Assembly: GCA_015548865.1 (NCBI GenBank)
Contig: JADMXW010000008.1
Location: 62,001 to 126,000 of the forward strand
DNA from: Serratia marcescens
GTDB taxonomy: Bacteria; Pseudomonadota; Gammaproteobacteria; Enterobacterales; Enterobacteriaceae
Direction: 5' to 3'
DNA length: 64,000 bases
Below the pieces are notes generated by a model. The model saw only the letters and a program-made list of their open reading frames with translations, was not told where the DNA came from and searched no databases. Both the position numbers and the translations under genes were made by a program. Below, one piece after another: positions 27,933 to 36,364 of this stretch. Each line of letters begins with the position of its first letter. Position 1 is the stretch's first letter.

Positions 27933-29394
27933 AATCGCTCATCTATTTTTATTTTTTTTCTGTTCAGCGTTATCTGCTCAAAACTTACCCTGGAAGGGCA
28001 ATGATTTCTCATTGCGGGCACAAAACATGGCGCTTTCTTCCTTACTAAAAAATTTGGCAGAAAACTATTATACATCAACGAGTATTGATCCTGCGATCAC
28101 GCAAAGTTTCAGTGGTGTTATCTTGCCTGGACCACCAGTCAATATCTTGTGTAAGCTAATGAATGAATATAACTTGGTTTCTTACTATGATGGAAATACT
28201 CTGTTTATTTATCCGGCACAGCATCTTTCACGCCATATTGTTACGCTCAATACACTTTCAGCCACGCGTTTTGCAGCAGATTTGCGCAAGCTTAATATTA
28301 ATGAAGATCGTAGTTGTGAACTCCATCCCGTCTTGAATGAGCATGCGCTGGAAATCAGTGGCGTTCCCGCATGTCTTGCGCGTGTAACGCAGTTGGCGAC
28401 GACGCTTGATGCTGATATGGGCAAACGTCAAGATGATGCAGTGAGTGTTGTGGTATATCCCTTGAAATACGCCACCGCGATGGATGACAGCTATCAATAC
28501 CGTAATCAGACCGTTGTGGTACCCGGTATTGTTAGCGTACTGCGTGATATGAATCGTGGTAGTGCACCAACATCAACCAGTAATGTGCCCACCGCTCAGG
28601 GGTTACCGATGTTTTCTGCTGATCCACGCCAGAATGCCGTTATTGTGCGCGACCGCAGCGCGAATATGGAAGGGTATCGCCAACTGATTTCACAGTTGGA
28701 TCTGCGCCCTCAAATGATTGAAATCTCTGTGACCATCATTGATGTGGATGCCGGAGATATCAGTCAGTTGGGCATAGACTGGAGTGTTGCAACGACGCTT
28801 GGTGGAGGTTCTCTCGGCTTCAATAATGACAACGGCAGCCTGGACAGTGGTTTTTCCAGTGTGATCAAAGATACTCCACATTTCATGGTGCGGTTGAGTG
28901 CGCTGGAAAAGAACTCTCGGGCGTATGTGCTATCTCAACCTTCCGTAGTGACGCTAAACAATATTCAAGCGGTATTGGATAAGAATGTCACTTTCTACAC
29001 CAAGCTGGAGGGTGACAAAGTGGCCAAACTGGAGTCCGTGACTACAGGGTCGCTTCTGCGCGTCACGCCTCGACTACTTGAGCAGAATGGGAAGCAAAAT
29101 ATCATGCTGAACCTGAATATTCAGGATGGTCAGCAAAGCGCTCCCATTAATCAGGATGAACCTTTACCCGGAGTTCAAGATTCGCAAATCGCTTCGCAAG
29201 CCATGTTGCAGGCGGGACAGAGCCTCTTGTTGGGGGGATTCAAACAGGATAAGCAGATACAGTCGGAAAAGAAAATTCCTCTGTTGGGCAGTATCCCCGT
29301 GCTTGGGCACTTGTTTAGTACCAAAACGAATCAAATGCATAGCGTTATTCGTTTGTTCCTGATCAAGGCATCCGTTGCCAATAGACAACAGTGA
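27919..29394 (+). CDS. ssaC: T3SS outer-membrane secretin (SctC), SsaC/SpiA-like
   Basis: A 491-residue secretin forming the outer-membrane ring of the injectisome. An N-terminal signal peptide (about residues 1-20, LFLFFFCSALSAQN) precedes the N0-N3 ring domains and the secretin domain (VTPRLLEQNGKQNIMLNLNIQDGQ, then AGQSLLLGGFKQDK and KIPLLGSIPVLGHLF). Length matches Salmonella SsaC (497). It overlaps ssaB at the start and ssaD begins just after its stop. Confidence 0.93.
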   Translation: MKLYKIAHLFLFFFCSALSAQNLPWKGNDFSLRAQNMALSSLLKNLAENYYTSTSIDPAITQSFSGVILPGPPVNILCKLMNEYNLVSYYDGNTLFIYPAQHLSRHIVTLNTLSATRFAADLRKLNINEDRSCELHPVLNEHALEISGVPACLARVTQLATTLDADMGKRQDDAVSVVVYPLKYATAMDDSYQYRNQTVVVPGIVSVLRDMNRGSAPTSTSNVPTAQGLPMFSADPRQNAVIVRDRSANMEGYRQLISQLDLRPQMIEISVTIIDVDAGDISQLGIDWSVATTLGGGSLGFNNDNGSLDSGFSSVIKDTPHFMVRLSALEKNSRAYVLSQPSVVTLNNIQAVLDKNVTFYTKLEGDKVAKLESVTTGSLLRVTPRLLEQNGKQNIMLNLNIQDGQQSAPINQDEPLPGVQDSQIASQAMLQAGQSLLLGGFKQDKQIQSEKKIPLLGSIPVLGHLFSTKTNQMHSVIRLFLIKASVANRQQ

Positions 29395-29401
29395 AAAACG
29401 T

Positions 29402-30586
29402 ATGGAAAACACATGGAAGATCCGCCTGTTAGGCGGTGTGCTACATGGCCGTGAAGTGTGGCTGGCGGAAGGTCGCCTCTCTATTGGCGAACGGGAGTGC
29501 GATCTGTGCATTCCTTTACAGATTGCAAGCAGCATCGAACTGGTCGTTACTGACGGGCAACTCTATGTTAAAGCCGAAAAGGTATCAGTGCGGGTGAATG
29601 GTCGTCGACATCTTCAGCACCATCCTCTGCCGACTCAAGGTGTCTTAGAGGGGGCGGGGGTGGCTATGGCTTTTGGCCCACAGCAACAGGAACTCGCAGG
29701 TTACCGGTTACCGGTTCGCGCATTTTCACTCGCTTGGCTGTTGACACCCGCCATGCTTATTCTGCTTTCCGCTCTGGCGCTGTTTACGGTTCAATTGGCA
29801 CCGGTATCGTCGACGTCATCTGTTCCGGTAGATGCACTGTTGCAGCAGATGGGATTAACCCATATTTCGGCGCAATGGCAGAAAGAGGGTGCCTTGCAGC
29901 TGTCGGGATATTGTGAATCAAGTGATACGTTGACGCCGCTATGGCTTGCGCTGCAATCCCACAACATTCGCTACCGCGATAATGTCATTTGCGCAGATCA
30001 ACTGGTGAGAAACGTTCAGGATATCCTGATTCAGGCTGGATACACACAAGCTCATGTTGTAAGCCGGGGGCAGGGCAACGTTGCGATCGATGCAGATATC
30101 CGTATGGGTAAGCAGTGGGAGGCAGTGCAGCCGTTACTGGCGGAGGTTCCGGGCTTAAGACACTGGCAGATCGAAAACACTTCTGAAGAGATTGGCAATG
30201 TATTGATTAGCGAACTGCTGAAACAAGGGTTGGCTGGCAAAGTGAATCTAACGAATACGGGTCAGCGCTTCATATTAAGTGGCGTATTGAATGCTCAAGA
30301 TAAGCAAACCCTGACGGGGCTGATGCAGGACATGCTTACCCACTACCCAAATGTAGCTCTGAGTTATCAGGATATACCCATTTCAAGTGAATTTTCCCGA
30401 CAATTACCCGCCCCTGTTACAGGCATTATTCACAGCCGCCACGGCGACTATCTGGTGCTCGGAAATGGCGATAATTTGTCTATTGGCAGCCGACTGGCTG
30501 ATGGCAGTGAGGTAGTGGCTATCAATGATACTTCTGTGACATTCAGGCAAGGGCGAACGCTTATTAACTTTGCATTCAATTTTTAA
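29402..30586 (+). CDS. ssaD: T3SS inner-membrane ring protein (SctD), SsaD/SpiB-like
   Basis: A 394-residue SctD protein. The N-terminal FHA-like cytoplasmic domain (WKIRLLGGVLHGREVWL...) is followed by one membrane segment at about residues 111-135 (LAWLLTPAMLILLSALALF) and periplasmic ring-building modules. Length is close to Salmonella SsaD (403). ATG 29402 is preferred to an upstream in-frame TTG. The gene starts 8 bases after ssaC and ends 10 bases before ssaE. Confidence 0.9.
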   Translation: MENTWKIRLLGGVLHGREVWLAEGRLSIGERECDLCIPLQIASSIELVVTDGQLYVKAEKVSVRVNGRRHLQHHPLPTQGVLEGAGVAMAFGPQQQELAGYRLPVRAFSLAWLLTPAMLILLSALALFTVQLAPVSSTSSVPVDALLQQMGLTHISAQWQKEGALQLSGYCESSDTLTPLWLALQSHNIRYRDNVICADQLVRNVQDILIQAGYTQAHVVSRGQGNVAIDADIRMGKQWEAVQPLLAEVPGLRHWQIENTSEEIGNVLISELLKQGLAGKVNLTNTGQRFILSGVLNAQDKQTLTGLMQDMLTHYPNVALSYQDIPISSEFSRQLPAPVTGIIHSRHGDYLVLGNGDNLSIGSRLADGSEVVAINDTSVTFRQGRTLINFAFNF

Positions 30587-30596
30587 GGGAAACGCG

Positions 30597-30836
30597 ATGA
30601 CAACACTGACGGCATTGGAGGATCGTTTACGTGATTCAGATGAATACGCTCAAACTGTATCAATCGAATTGGCGGCTGCGCGTTACCGATTAACACAAGC
30701 GATGGCGAATCCAATAACACCAGAGGAATATCAGCACTTTGCCCTATTGCTGGAGGCTGTGATTCAGAGCGAAGATATTATCGAGGTCATTTACTTTCGT
30801 TATCACAATGCTGAACTGAAAGTAATGCGAAATTAA
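30597..30836 (+). CDS. ssaE: SsaE-like T3SS chaperone/needle-complex accessory protein
   Basis: A 79-residue helical protein aligned end to end with Salmonella SsaE (80 residues): MTTLTALEDRL at the start, then LLLEAVIQSEDIIEVIYFRYHNAEL. In Salmonella SsaE is a small cytosolic chaperone needed for translocator (SseB) secretion and binds the ATPase side of the apparatus. AAGGGA lies 6 bases before the chosen ATG. Its stop overlaps a possible upstream start of sseA. Confidence 0.88.
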   Translation: MTTLTALEDRLRDSDEYAQTVSIELAAARYRLTQAMANPITPEEYQHFALLLEAVIQSEDIIEVIYFRYHNAELKVMRN

Positions 30837-30856
30837 TGAATGATGTGAGGTGTATT

Positions 30857-31135
30857 ATGTCAGAGGGAATAGACAGTAAGTTTAAAAAACTAGAGGTGGA
30901 GTATGCACACTTACTCAAATGTTTTTCAGACTTTGAAAAAATAAAAAGTAAATTACCTGTTGCTGATAATGCATTTTCTCAAAACAATGAAACTATTCCT
31001 GGGAAAGAATCAAAATCATTCAGTGGCAATCAATTGAAAATTATTGAGCAAAGAGCAAAGAATGACTTGAAACTATTGAGCATTTCTTTGAGAAAGTTAG
31101 AAGCATACATCAAACACAGTGTTGGTAAACGATAG
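30857..31135 (+). CDS. sseA: SseA-like translocator chaperone
   Basis: A 92-residue coiled-coil protein resembling SseA (108 residues), the chaperone of SseB and SseD. The N-terminal helix KKLEVEYAHLLKCFSDFEKIKSKL and the C-terminal QRAKNDLKLLSISLRKLEAYIK align with it. The start at 30857 is chosen for its GAGGT site; an ATG at 30836 overlaps the ssaE stop and is possible. GC is low. A dispersed repeat follows and separates it from sseB. Confidence 0.75.
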   Translation: MSEGIDSKFKKLEVEYAHLLKCFSDFEKIKSKLPVADNAFSQNNETIPGKESKSFSGNQLKIIEQRAKNDLKLLSISLRKLEAYIKHSVGKR

Positions 31136-31168
31136 TTTTTAATTATGTGTTTTTTTTATTTATAGTGT

Positions 31169-31334
31169 TATACCCTAAATAATTTGAGTTGTAGGAAGGC
31201 GGCAAGCGAATGACAAATCTGTCTGGAACAAATTTGAACGCCGCATGCGGCGGCCTCGTAAGAGGTGAGGTCCAGGGATGGGCCGAATAATGAGCGTAGC
31301 CAACGCACCTGCAACTTGAAGTATGACGGATATA
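31169..31334. repeat. Dispersed palindromic repeat, copy 3 (sseA-sseB)
   Basis: It begins TATACCCTAAATAATTTGAG with TTGTAGGAAGGCGGCAAGCGAATGA and ends CACCTGCAACTTGAAGTATGACGGATATA. It is a full-length copy, inserted inside the secretion operon upstream of the SseB-like gene. Its GC-rich stem (GCCGCATGCGGC) may act as an attenuator or RNA-stability element. Confidence 0.82.
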
Positions 31335-31395
31335 GATGTTAGTTTTTATATTGAAGATAATTTACTAAATAAGTTTATTCGCTAAGGGGAATGTG

Positions 31396-31989
31396 ATGAG
31401 TAACATATCAGTATCTTCTACATCAGGAACATATGCTGCTAAATATGAAATGAATCAGGTTGAGAATACAATGCAAGAAACATCGCATTTATATGCAGCT
31501 GGAGATAATATATTTTCATATGCCTATGAAATTATGCTTAAATTGCAAGATTTACAAGCTTCTCGTGCCTTTTCTCAATTTGAATCTATCCAAAAGGCAT
31601 CCTCAAGGGCCAAAGATACCCAGGAAATGGCAAACCGCGTGGATGAAGCTATTGCTAAAGCAGCTAAAGGAGATGATAAAACAACGGAGAAACTTCCAGA
31701 CGGAGTGGAAGATTATATGAAAAATAATGGTATCACTGTGGATGGGATGACGATCACTGAATATATCAATAAGAATAGTAAAGACGGTGGATTAGACAAG
31801 GGAAGCCTACAGGCAATTAAAGCTGCATTGGATAACAGTTCGAGCCGCGATAGCGATCTTTCAACACAAGGGCAATTAACGATTCAAAAAGCGACACAGA
31901 TGCTTAACGCTGTGATTACTCAGGCCACAGGGTTAGTTAGCAAGTGGGGAGATATTTTGCAAATGATAAGTCAAAAGACATTCTCATGA
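31396..31989 (+). CDS. sseB: SseB-like translocon filament protein (EspA/SctA type)
   Basis: A 197-residue protein, nearly identical in length to Salmonella SseB (196), which forms the sheath or tip of the translocon. The C-terminal two-thirds align closely: IAKAAKGDDKTTEKLPDGV, NGITVDGMTITEYI, DKGSLQAIKAALDNSSSRDSDL and TQATGLVSKWGDILQMISQK. The N-terminal 60 residues differ. AAGGGGA precedes ATG 31396. It is flanked on both sides by copies of the dispersed repeat. GC is lower than in the structural genes. Confidence 0.9.
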   Translation: MSNISVSSTSGTYAAKYEMNQVENTMQETSHLYAAGDNIFSYAYEIMLKLQDLQASRAFSQFESIQKASSRAKDTQEMANRVDEAIAKAAKGDDKTTEKLPDGVEDYMKNNGITVDGMTITEYINKNSKDGGLDKGSLQAIKAALDNSSSRDSDLSTQGQLTIQKATQMLNAVITQATGLVSKWGDILQMISQKTFS

Positions 31990-32049
31990 TGAATAATATG
32001 GTTTAACCCTCTTGTTGCAATTTTCATGCTTACATATTGCTGAAAGAGA

Positions 32050-32225
32050 TACACCTAAAATAATTCGAGTTGCAGGACAAAACGTTTACGTTTTGAACAG
32101 CGCTTGCGCTGGCCCGCAGAGTGAATCTCAGGATGAGACTTATTCATCCCAATAAGCCTACGCAGGCAAGTGATTCGGATAAGCGGACGCAACCAATGCA
32201 CATGCAACTTGAAGTATGACGGGTA
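32050..32225. repeat. Dispersed palindromic repeat, copy 4 (sseB-sseC)
   Basis: The left end (TACACCTAAAATAATTCGAG, slightly decayed) runs into TTGCAGGACAAAACGTTTACGTTTTGAACAGCGCTT, and the right end is CACATGCAACTTGAAGTATGACGGGTA. The left half reappears inverted at 33975-34034, so the sseC-sseD pair is bracketed by inverted copies. Confidence 0.8.
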
Positions 32226-32264
32226 GTAGGGTGCGAAAAGGATTATCTCGTACAGGAGAGCCCG

Positions 32265-33266
32265 ATGGACAGTATACCGGTCTGCAGTGGAAAAAATTAC
32301 CCGCAATCGTATGATGAAGAACAAACAGTATCTTCTTCAGTGAAACAAATTTCACACCCAAACACCAGTTTGTATTATGCACAAGATGATGCAGGAAGCA
32401 GCGTTAAAACCGAAGTTCAATATGACCTTATGAGGAAACAGCTGGGCTTGCGTCAAGTAGAGCTCGTCAGACAACGGCTCCTAACGGTAGGCTACAGCAA
32501 TTCCATATCAGTTTCACAACTGGATAGCATTAAAACGGATCCACTGCTGTTATCCATGCTGGTGGCGCAGCAGGTGATGAACGTTTCTAGCAGTAATGCA
32601 AAAGCGGTATGTGAACAGCTAAACCGGGCTACTGATCTGCAAATATTTCTTCGGCATCAGCGTGTTGAAGAGTATCAGGAGCAAATGGGTAAAGCGATTG
32701 AACAGGGCGACCTGACATCTTCTTTAATGTTTACCAACGGCATATTCGATTTTCTGCGTAGTGCCTTAGATATCCTGGTGTTGCTAGTGAACCCGGTAAT
32801 TTGGCTGAACCCAGTCGAGGCTATTTCACTCGTTGTTGCGGCTGTGGCTGGGATTGTAAAAGGGGTTGCTGAGATTGCATATGCGTTTGGCGCAAATAAA
32901 GAATATTGTGAGACTATTATCGGCATAGCTGGAGTAGTACAACAATTTGCGGAGCAAGTATCCAGTCTTGTTGGTATTTCAGGGCCCTTGCTCAAAGTAA
33001 CGCGTTTACTCATTAATTTTGCAGAAAAACTTGTATCATGTGGCATTGATATCCAAAAAGCTTCTTTAGGTAGAGACATTGAAATACTTGTCGTTGCTCA
33101 ACGATTTAATGAGATAAAAGATAATTCAGTTCAGGAAAGAAAAAAGAATCAGGAAAAGCAAGTTGGAGATTATTTACAGCAGAGCACTTCTGCAATAAAT
33201 GATGCAACGTCTACAATGGAAAGCTACGGTGCTGTATTGGCTAAAATTGCTTGTAATCGTGCGTGA
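32265..33266 (+). CDS. sseC: SseC-like translocon pore protein (SctE/YopB/EspD type), short form
   Basis: A 333-residue protein at the sseC position. A predicted helical N-terminal half (about residues 50-150) is followed by a hydrophobic stretch at about 155-210 (ALDILVLLVNPVIW, AISLVVAAVAGIVKGVAEIAYAF) and further helices, the design of large translocators that insert in the host membrane. Salmonella SseC is longer (484 residues), with two hydrophobic segments, so this form is shortened and diverged. The usual class II chaperone gene (sscA) is not in front of it. Its stop overlaps the frame of the next gene. Confidence 0.7.
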   Translation: MDSIPVCSGKNYPQSYDEEQTVSSSVKQISHPNTSLYYAQDDAGSSVKTEVQYDLMRKQLGLRQVELVRQRLLTVGYSNSISVSQLDSIKTDPLLLSMLVAQQVMNVSSSNAKAVCEQLNRATDLQIFLRHQRVEEYQEQMGKAIEQGDLTSSLMFTNGIFDFLRSALDILVLLVNPVIWLNPVEAISLVVAAVAGIVKGVAEIAYAFGANKEYCETIIGIAGVVQQFAEQVSSLVGISGPLLKVTRLLINFAEKLVSCGIDIQKASLGRDIEILVVAQRFNEIKDNSVQERKKNQEKQVGDYLQQSTSAINDATSTMESYGAVLAKIACNRA

Positions 33267-33274
33267 GGTTTTTT

Positions 33275-33943
33275 ATGTCAATGAGTATTCCCCTGGAAGA
33301 TGTATTCTCCATAACGTCTAATGGTAATGATGTGCCCACTATTTCATCTCGTGATACAAATTGCGCGGTGGAAAAAAAAGAATATGCTTATGGTAATGCT
33401 GAGCTAGATGATTTTTTTGCAATGTTCGATCAGCTTTGGGGTGTGTTACTCAATCTTGCTCGGCGTTTGCGTGATGTTATGCGTATGTATAATGAAAAGA
33501 AACAGATGCTTGGTTGGGCGTTGGATGTTAATGCACTTTCAACGAGTTTGAATTCAATCAATCTTAGCTTCAGTGCCTCGTGTGCAAAATCATTTGGCTC
33601 GCTTTTGAATAGTGGTTTCAAGCTATATGGAGATAATTGTCCTGATAATGCCGTTGAAGCTGTTGAAGGTGTTGGCGACGTTGAAATCGGCGAGGCCGGA
33701 AAAAAATGGAATACAATGGGAACGATGGCTGAGGGGAGCCTTTCTATTGCCAGCGCATATCTTAGTCGTATTGCTGAAACAGAAAGAGCAATGGCCGAAT
33801 TTAAGAATAAAAATGCGCAATCCTATAATCGAAATCTCGATGAAATTTTGCAAAAAGCGATAGAAATTATGCAACAAATGATGGATATGGGGCGCAAGAT
33901 GGTCGAGGTGTTTAGCCAAACGCTTCATGCCTTTGCAAAGTAA
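33275..33943 (+). CDS. sseD: SseD-like translocon protein (SctB type)
   Basis: A 222-residue protein in the sseD position, a little longer than Salmonella SseD (195). A moderately hydrophobic central region (about 40-110) and a helical C-terminus (KAIEIMQQMMDMGRKMVEVFSQTLHAFAK) fit a minor translocator that pairs with SseC. Sequence similarity is weak, so the call rests on size, order and composition. ATG 33275 is chosen because of GAGG 7 bases upstream. It starts 8 bases after sseC. Confidence 0.65.
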   Translation: MSMSIPLEDVFSITSNGNDVPTISSRDTNCAVEKKEYAYGNAELDDFFAMFDQLWGVLLNLARRLRDVMRMYNEKKQMLGWALDVNALSTSLNSINLSFSASCAKSFGSLLNSGFKLYGDNCPDNAVEAVEGVGDVEIGEAGKKWNTMGTMAEGSLSIASAYLSRIAETERAMAEFKNKNAQSYNRNLDEILQKAIEIMQQMMDMGRKMVEVFSQTLHAFAK

Positions 33944-33974
33944 TTAAATATAGCAGTACATTTTTATGCATTTG

Positions 33975-34034
33975 CGCTTAATCGCTGTTCAAAACGTAAA
34001 TGTTTTGTCCTGGAGCTCGAATTATTTAGGGTAT
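33975..34034. repeat. Half copy of dispersed repeat, inverted relative to copy 4
   Basis: GCTGTTCAAAACGTAAATGTTTTGTCCTG and CTCGAATTATTTAGGGTATA match the left half of the copy at 32050 on the opposite strand, with a few changes. The other half is missing. Confidence 0.72.
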
Positions 34035-34065
34035 AGCGAGAAAAATTGAAAGAGAGTATTGGTTA

Positions 34066-34125
34066 TATACCCTAAATATGGCAAGTTCCGCCAATGTACA
34101 TGCAATCTGATGTATGGCGAATATA
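34066..34125. repeat. Internally deleted copy of dispersed repeat
   Basis: TATACCCTAAATATGGC at the left and ACATGCAATCTGATGTATGGCGAATATA at the right match the two ends of full copies, while the centre is lost, leaving 60 bp. Confidence 0.65.
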
Positions 34126-34282
34126 AATCAGCATATGCCAGATTTTTCTTTGAATTGTCTATTGTTAGGTTAAATACCTGATAGGCAGAGTGACGGGTTA
34201 AAACGATAGTATAACTTAATTAACGGTTCATCAGGCTACCCGATATTTCAGGTAATAAACCTGCATTCTATGGAGGATGACG

Positions 34283-34498
34283 ATGGATGTTCAACAACTT
34301 ATTGATACGCTGTCTCGTTTGGCAAATCAGGCGGGGCAATCAGTAAAAGATAAAATGAATGGCGAAGATTTAACCAATCCTGATGCCATGCTCAAAGCAC
34401 AGTTTGCTGTTCAGCAGTATTCCACTTTTATCAATTACGAAAGCGCGATGATCAACACTATCAAGAATCTGCTCAGCGGGATTATCTCCAAGATATGA
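34283..34498 (+). CDS. ssaG: T3SS needle protein (SctF), SsaG-like
   Basis: A 71-residue needle subunit, the same length as Salmonella SsaG and aligned throughout: VQQLIDTLSRLANQAGQSV, DKMNGEDLTNPDAMLKAQFA and QQYSTFINYESAMI, ending ISKI. It polymerises into the extracellular needle. The ATG at 34283 has GGAGG at the right distance; the ATG at 34277 touches the ribosome site. Its stop overlaps ssaH by 4 bases. The 5' gap suggests its own promoter, as in Salmonella. Confidence 0.95.
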   Translation: MDVQQLIDTLSRLANQAGQSVKDKMNGEDLTNPDAMLKAQFAVQQYSTFINYESAMINTIKNLLSGIISKI

Positions 34499-34746
34499 CG
34501 GTACTCACCACCGCTGAACGACGGTTATTGCTCGAGGTCGCATTCGCGGGGATTAACCACGGCTTATTGCGCCAAGTGAGTGCGATATTGCCTGTGGTGC
34601 CAAGTTTGGTCACTGATACTGATGCCCGTGCGGTGTGTACGGCCATCTTGCTTCTGGGGATGAATACACCTGAAGAGGCGAAGCGCGTGTTGGAACATGT
34701 GAATACGCCTGAAGCGAAAGTAGTCATGAACTGCTTTTTATTATGA
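34495..34746 (+). CDS. ssaH: SsaH-like T3SS protein (YscG-type chaperone family)
   Basis: An 83-residue helical protein similar to Salmonella SsaH (75): AFAGINHGLLRQVSAILPVV near the start and NTPEEAKRVLEHVNTPEAK in the second half. In Salmonella SsaH with SsaE binds the needle subunit SsaG and keeps it soluble. It overlaps ssaG by the ATGA junction. Confidence 0.85.
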   Translation: MTVLTTAERRLLLEVAFAGINHGLLRQVSAILPVVPSLVTDTDARAVCTAILLLGMNTPEEAKRVLEHVNTPEAKVVMNCFLL

Positions 34747-34776
34747 ATTTTTTCGCAGTGATAACGAGGGCACATC

Positions 34777-35061
34777 ATGGATATGACACTCATGAATATT
34801 TCTCAGAAGGCATCGTCAGGGGGCGATAGCAATAGCATTGACGCGGTGTCTGCTATTGAATCACCGGATAGCCATGAGGCGCAAACCTTTAAGAATATGC
34901 TCTATGCCGGAATGGCATCAGGTGCTGTTAACACCTTGTCGCCGGAACAGATGTTGCAGCAGCAAGCGAAAATAATGACATTGAGCGTTGGCGTGGATCT
35001 GGGCGCAAAGGTCGCTGGTTCTGCGGCGCAAACAGTCAATAAATTGGCCAATATGACATGA
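34777..35061 (+). CDS. ssaI: T3SS inner rod protein (SctI), SsaI-like
   Basis: A 94-residue inner-rod subunit. The C-terminal segment (IMTLSVGVDLGAKVAGSAAQTVNKL) matches the assembly region of SsaI (82 residues) and other SctI proteins, while the N-terminus is variable. GAGGG precedes the ATG. It overlaps ssaJ by 4 bases. Confidence 0.87.
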   Translation: MDMTLMNISQKASSGGDSNSIDAVSAIESPDSHEAQTFKNMLYAGMASGAVNTLSPEQMLQQQAKIMTLSVGVDLGAKVAGSAAQTVNKLANMT

Positions 35062-35810
35062 ACGGGGTTCGCTGTCTGGGGATGGCAATACTGATTCTTC
35101 TGCTGTCAGGCTGCCGTGTTGATCTTTATAACGGATTATCTCAGCGCGATGCCAACGAGATGTTGGCTATTCTGATGAACAATAATATTGATGCCGATAA
35201 GCAGCCCTCGCCAGACGGCGGAGTGACCCTGAGGGTGGAACAATCCAGGTTTATTGATGCTGTTGAATTACTGCGAATGGATGGTTTTCCGCGCCAGCGC
35301 TACACAACGGTAGAAACGATGTTTCCGCCTAATCAATTGGTGGTTTCTCCACGAGAAGAGCAGCAGAAGATTCTGTACCTCACTGAACAACATATTGAAG
35401 AGATGCTCAGCCAGATGGATGGTGTTGTTCGTGCCTCCGTCGCGATTGCTTCTCATCCTTCCAGTGATGACGTGGGAACCCGTTCTGGCGATACCACGTC
35501 GGTGGCGGTGTTTATCAAATATTCGCCGCGGGTGAACATGGAATCGTTTCGAGTACAAATTAAGAGTCTGATTGAAAAATCGATACCCGGTGTCCAGTAC
35601 GATCAAATCAGCATTTTGATGCAGCCTGCAGGGTATCGCGTTCGGGTAGCCCCGCCCCCCAATTCCGTTGAAGAGAGAGCGCTCCTGAAATGGCTATCCC
35701 GCTATCGACAACATGTGACGCTAACGCTGGTTTTGCTGGCATCAGCACTGTTTATACTGATGGTGTGGAAGGTGTGGCAGAGGATAAGACCTGCAGAACG
35801 GATGCACTGA
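35058..35810 (+). CDS. ssaJ: T3SS inner-membrane ring lipoprotein (SctJ), SsaJ-like
   Basis: A 250-residue YscJ/FliF-type lipoprotein. The signal peptide with lipobox LLLSGC places lipidation at Cys19. Then come two ring modules with VDLYNGLSQRDANEMLAIL and PDGGVTLRVEQSRF, and a C-terminal membrane helix (about 218-235, LTLVLLASALFILMVW). Length matches SsaJ (249). The next small gene begins within its last codons. Confidence 0.95.
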   Translation: MNGVRCLGMAILILLLSGCRVDLYNGLSQRDANEMLAILMNNNIDADKQPSPDGGVTLRVEQSRFIDAVELLRMDGFPRQRYTTVETMFPPNQLVVSPREEQQKILYLTEQHIEEMLSQMDGVVRASVAIASHPSSDDVGTRSGDTTSVAVFIKYSPRVNMESFRVQIKSLIEKSIPGVQYDQISILMQPAGYRVRVAPPPNSVEERALLKWLSRYRQHVTLTLVLLASALFILMVWKVWQRIRPAERMH

Positions 35811-36364
35811 TTTTACTCATCCATCGTCATGTCTGGCAGCCTGCTCGTTATGCACATCCAGATTGGTTTGCCTTAATCGGTTTTCATCGACGCGAACGAT
35901 GGTGTTACGGCGAGTACCCTGCCTTAGACAGGTCACTTAATCGTGTATTACGGACACGGCATTGTGTTGCCACACTGCCAGGACGGCTTAATGAAAGGCA
36001 GCGCCGTCTTGTTTCTCTGGCGTCAAATATATCGAGGTATGCGCTGGCGCTCGGGCTACTCGCTTTGGGTTGCAGTGACTATTTTTTACTGCCTGATTAT
36101 CGCCATGCGCTTCGCGATTGGTTGGATAGCGATCTGCTATGGCGCTTGTTTGGCATGTGTGACAACACACAACCCGCCCGCTTTTCGCCGGAAAACGTCA
36201 TCAACACAGCGAATCGCATTGGTATCGCCATGCTTTACCGCGCTGCAAGGCATGAACCCGTGCTACATGCGCTCTTGATACGGTTACCACTGCCAACGCA
36301 TGCGCTGTATCCCGTGGTCCCTTTGGCGACGATGAATTTAGTGGAGCGTATGCTATGCCGCTGA
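35765..36364 (+). CDS. Hypothetical T3SS protein at the STM1410/SctK position
   Basis: A protein of about 199 residues between ssaJ and ssaK, where Salmonella has STM1410 and other systems an SctK/OrgA sorting-platform gene. LLIHRHVWQPARYAHPDWF near the N-terminus and ARFSPENVINTANRIGIAML later are consistent with that role, but I recognise no defined domain. The start is uncertain: the only in-frame ATG (35690) would overlap ssaJ by 121 bases, while GTG codons at 35765 and 35774 give a modest overlap; GTG 35765 is used provisionally. It overlaps ssaK by 10 bases. Confidence 0.6.
   Translation: MEGVAEDKTCRTDALILLIHRHVWQPARYAHPDWFALIGFHRRERWCYGEYPALDRSLNRVLRTRHCVATLPGRLNERQRRLVSLASNISRYALALGLLALGCSDYFLLPDYRHALRDWLDSDLLWRLFGMCDNTQPARFSPENVINTANRIGIAMLYRAARHEPVLHALLIRLPLPTHALYPVVPLATMNLVERMLCR

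Larger units (their letters stand above)
33944..34282. other. Gene-free gap at the sseE-sscB-sseF-sseG position
   Basis: No coding sequence is seen. It holds a half copy of the dispersed repeat (33975-34034), a shortened copy (34066-34125), then an AT-rich stretch likely to carry the ssaG promoter. In Salmonella four genes occupy this position. Confidence 0.7.
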
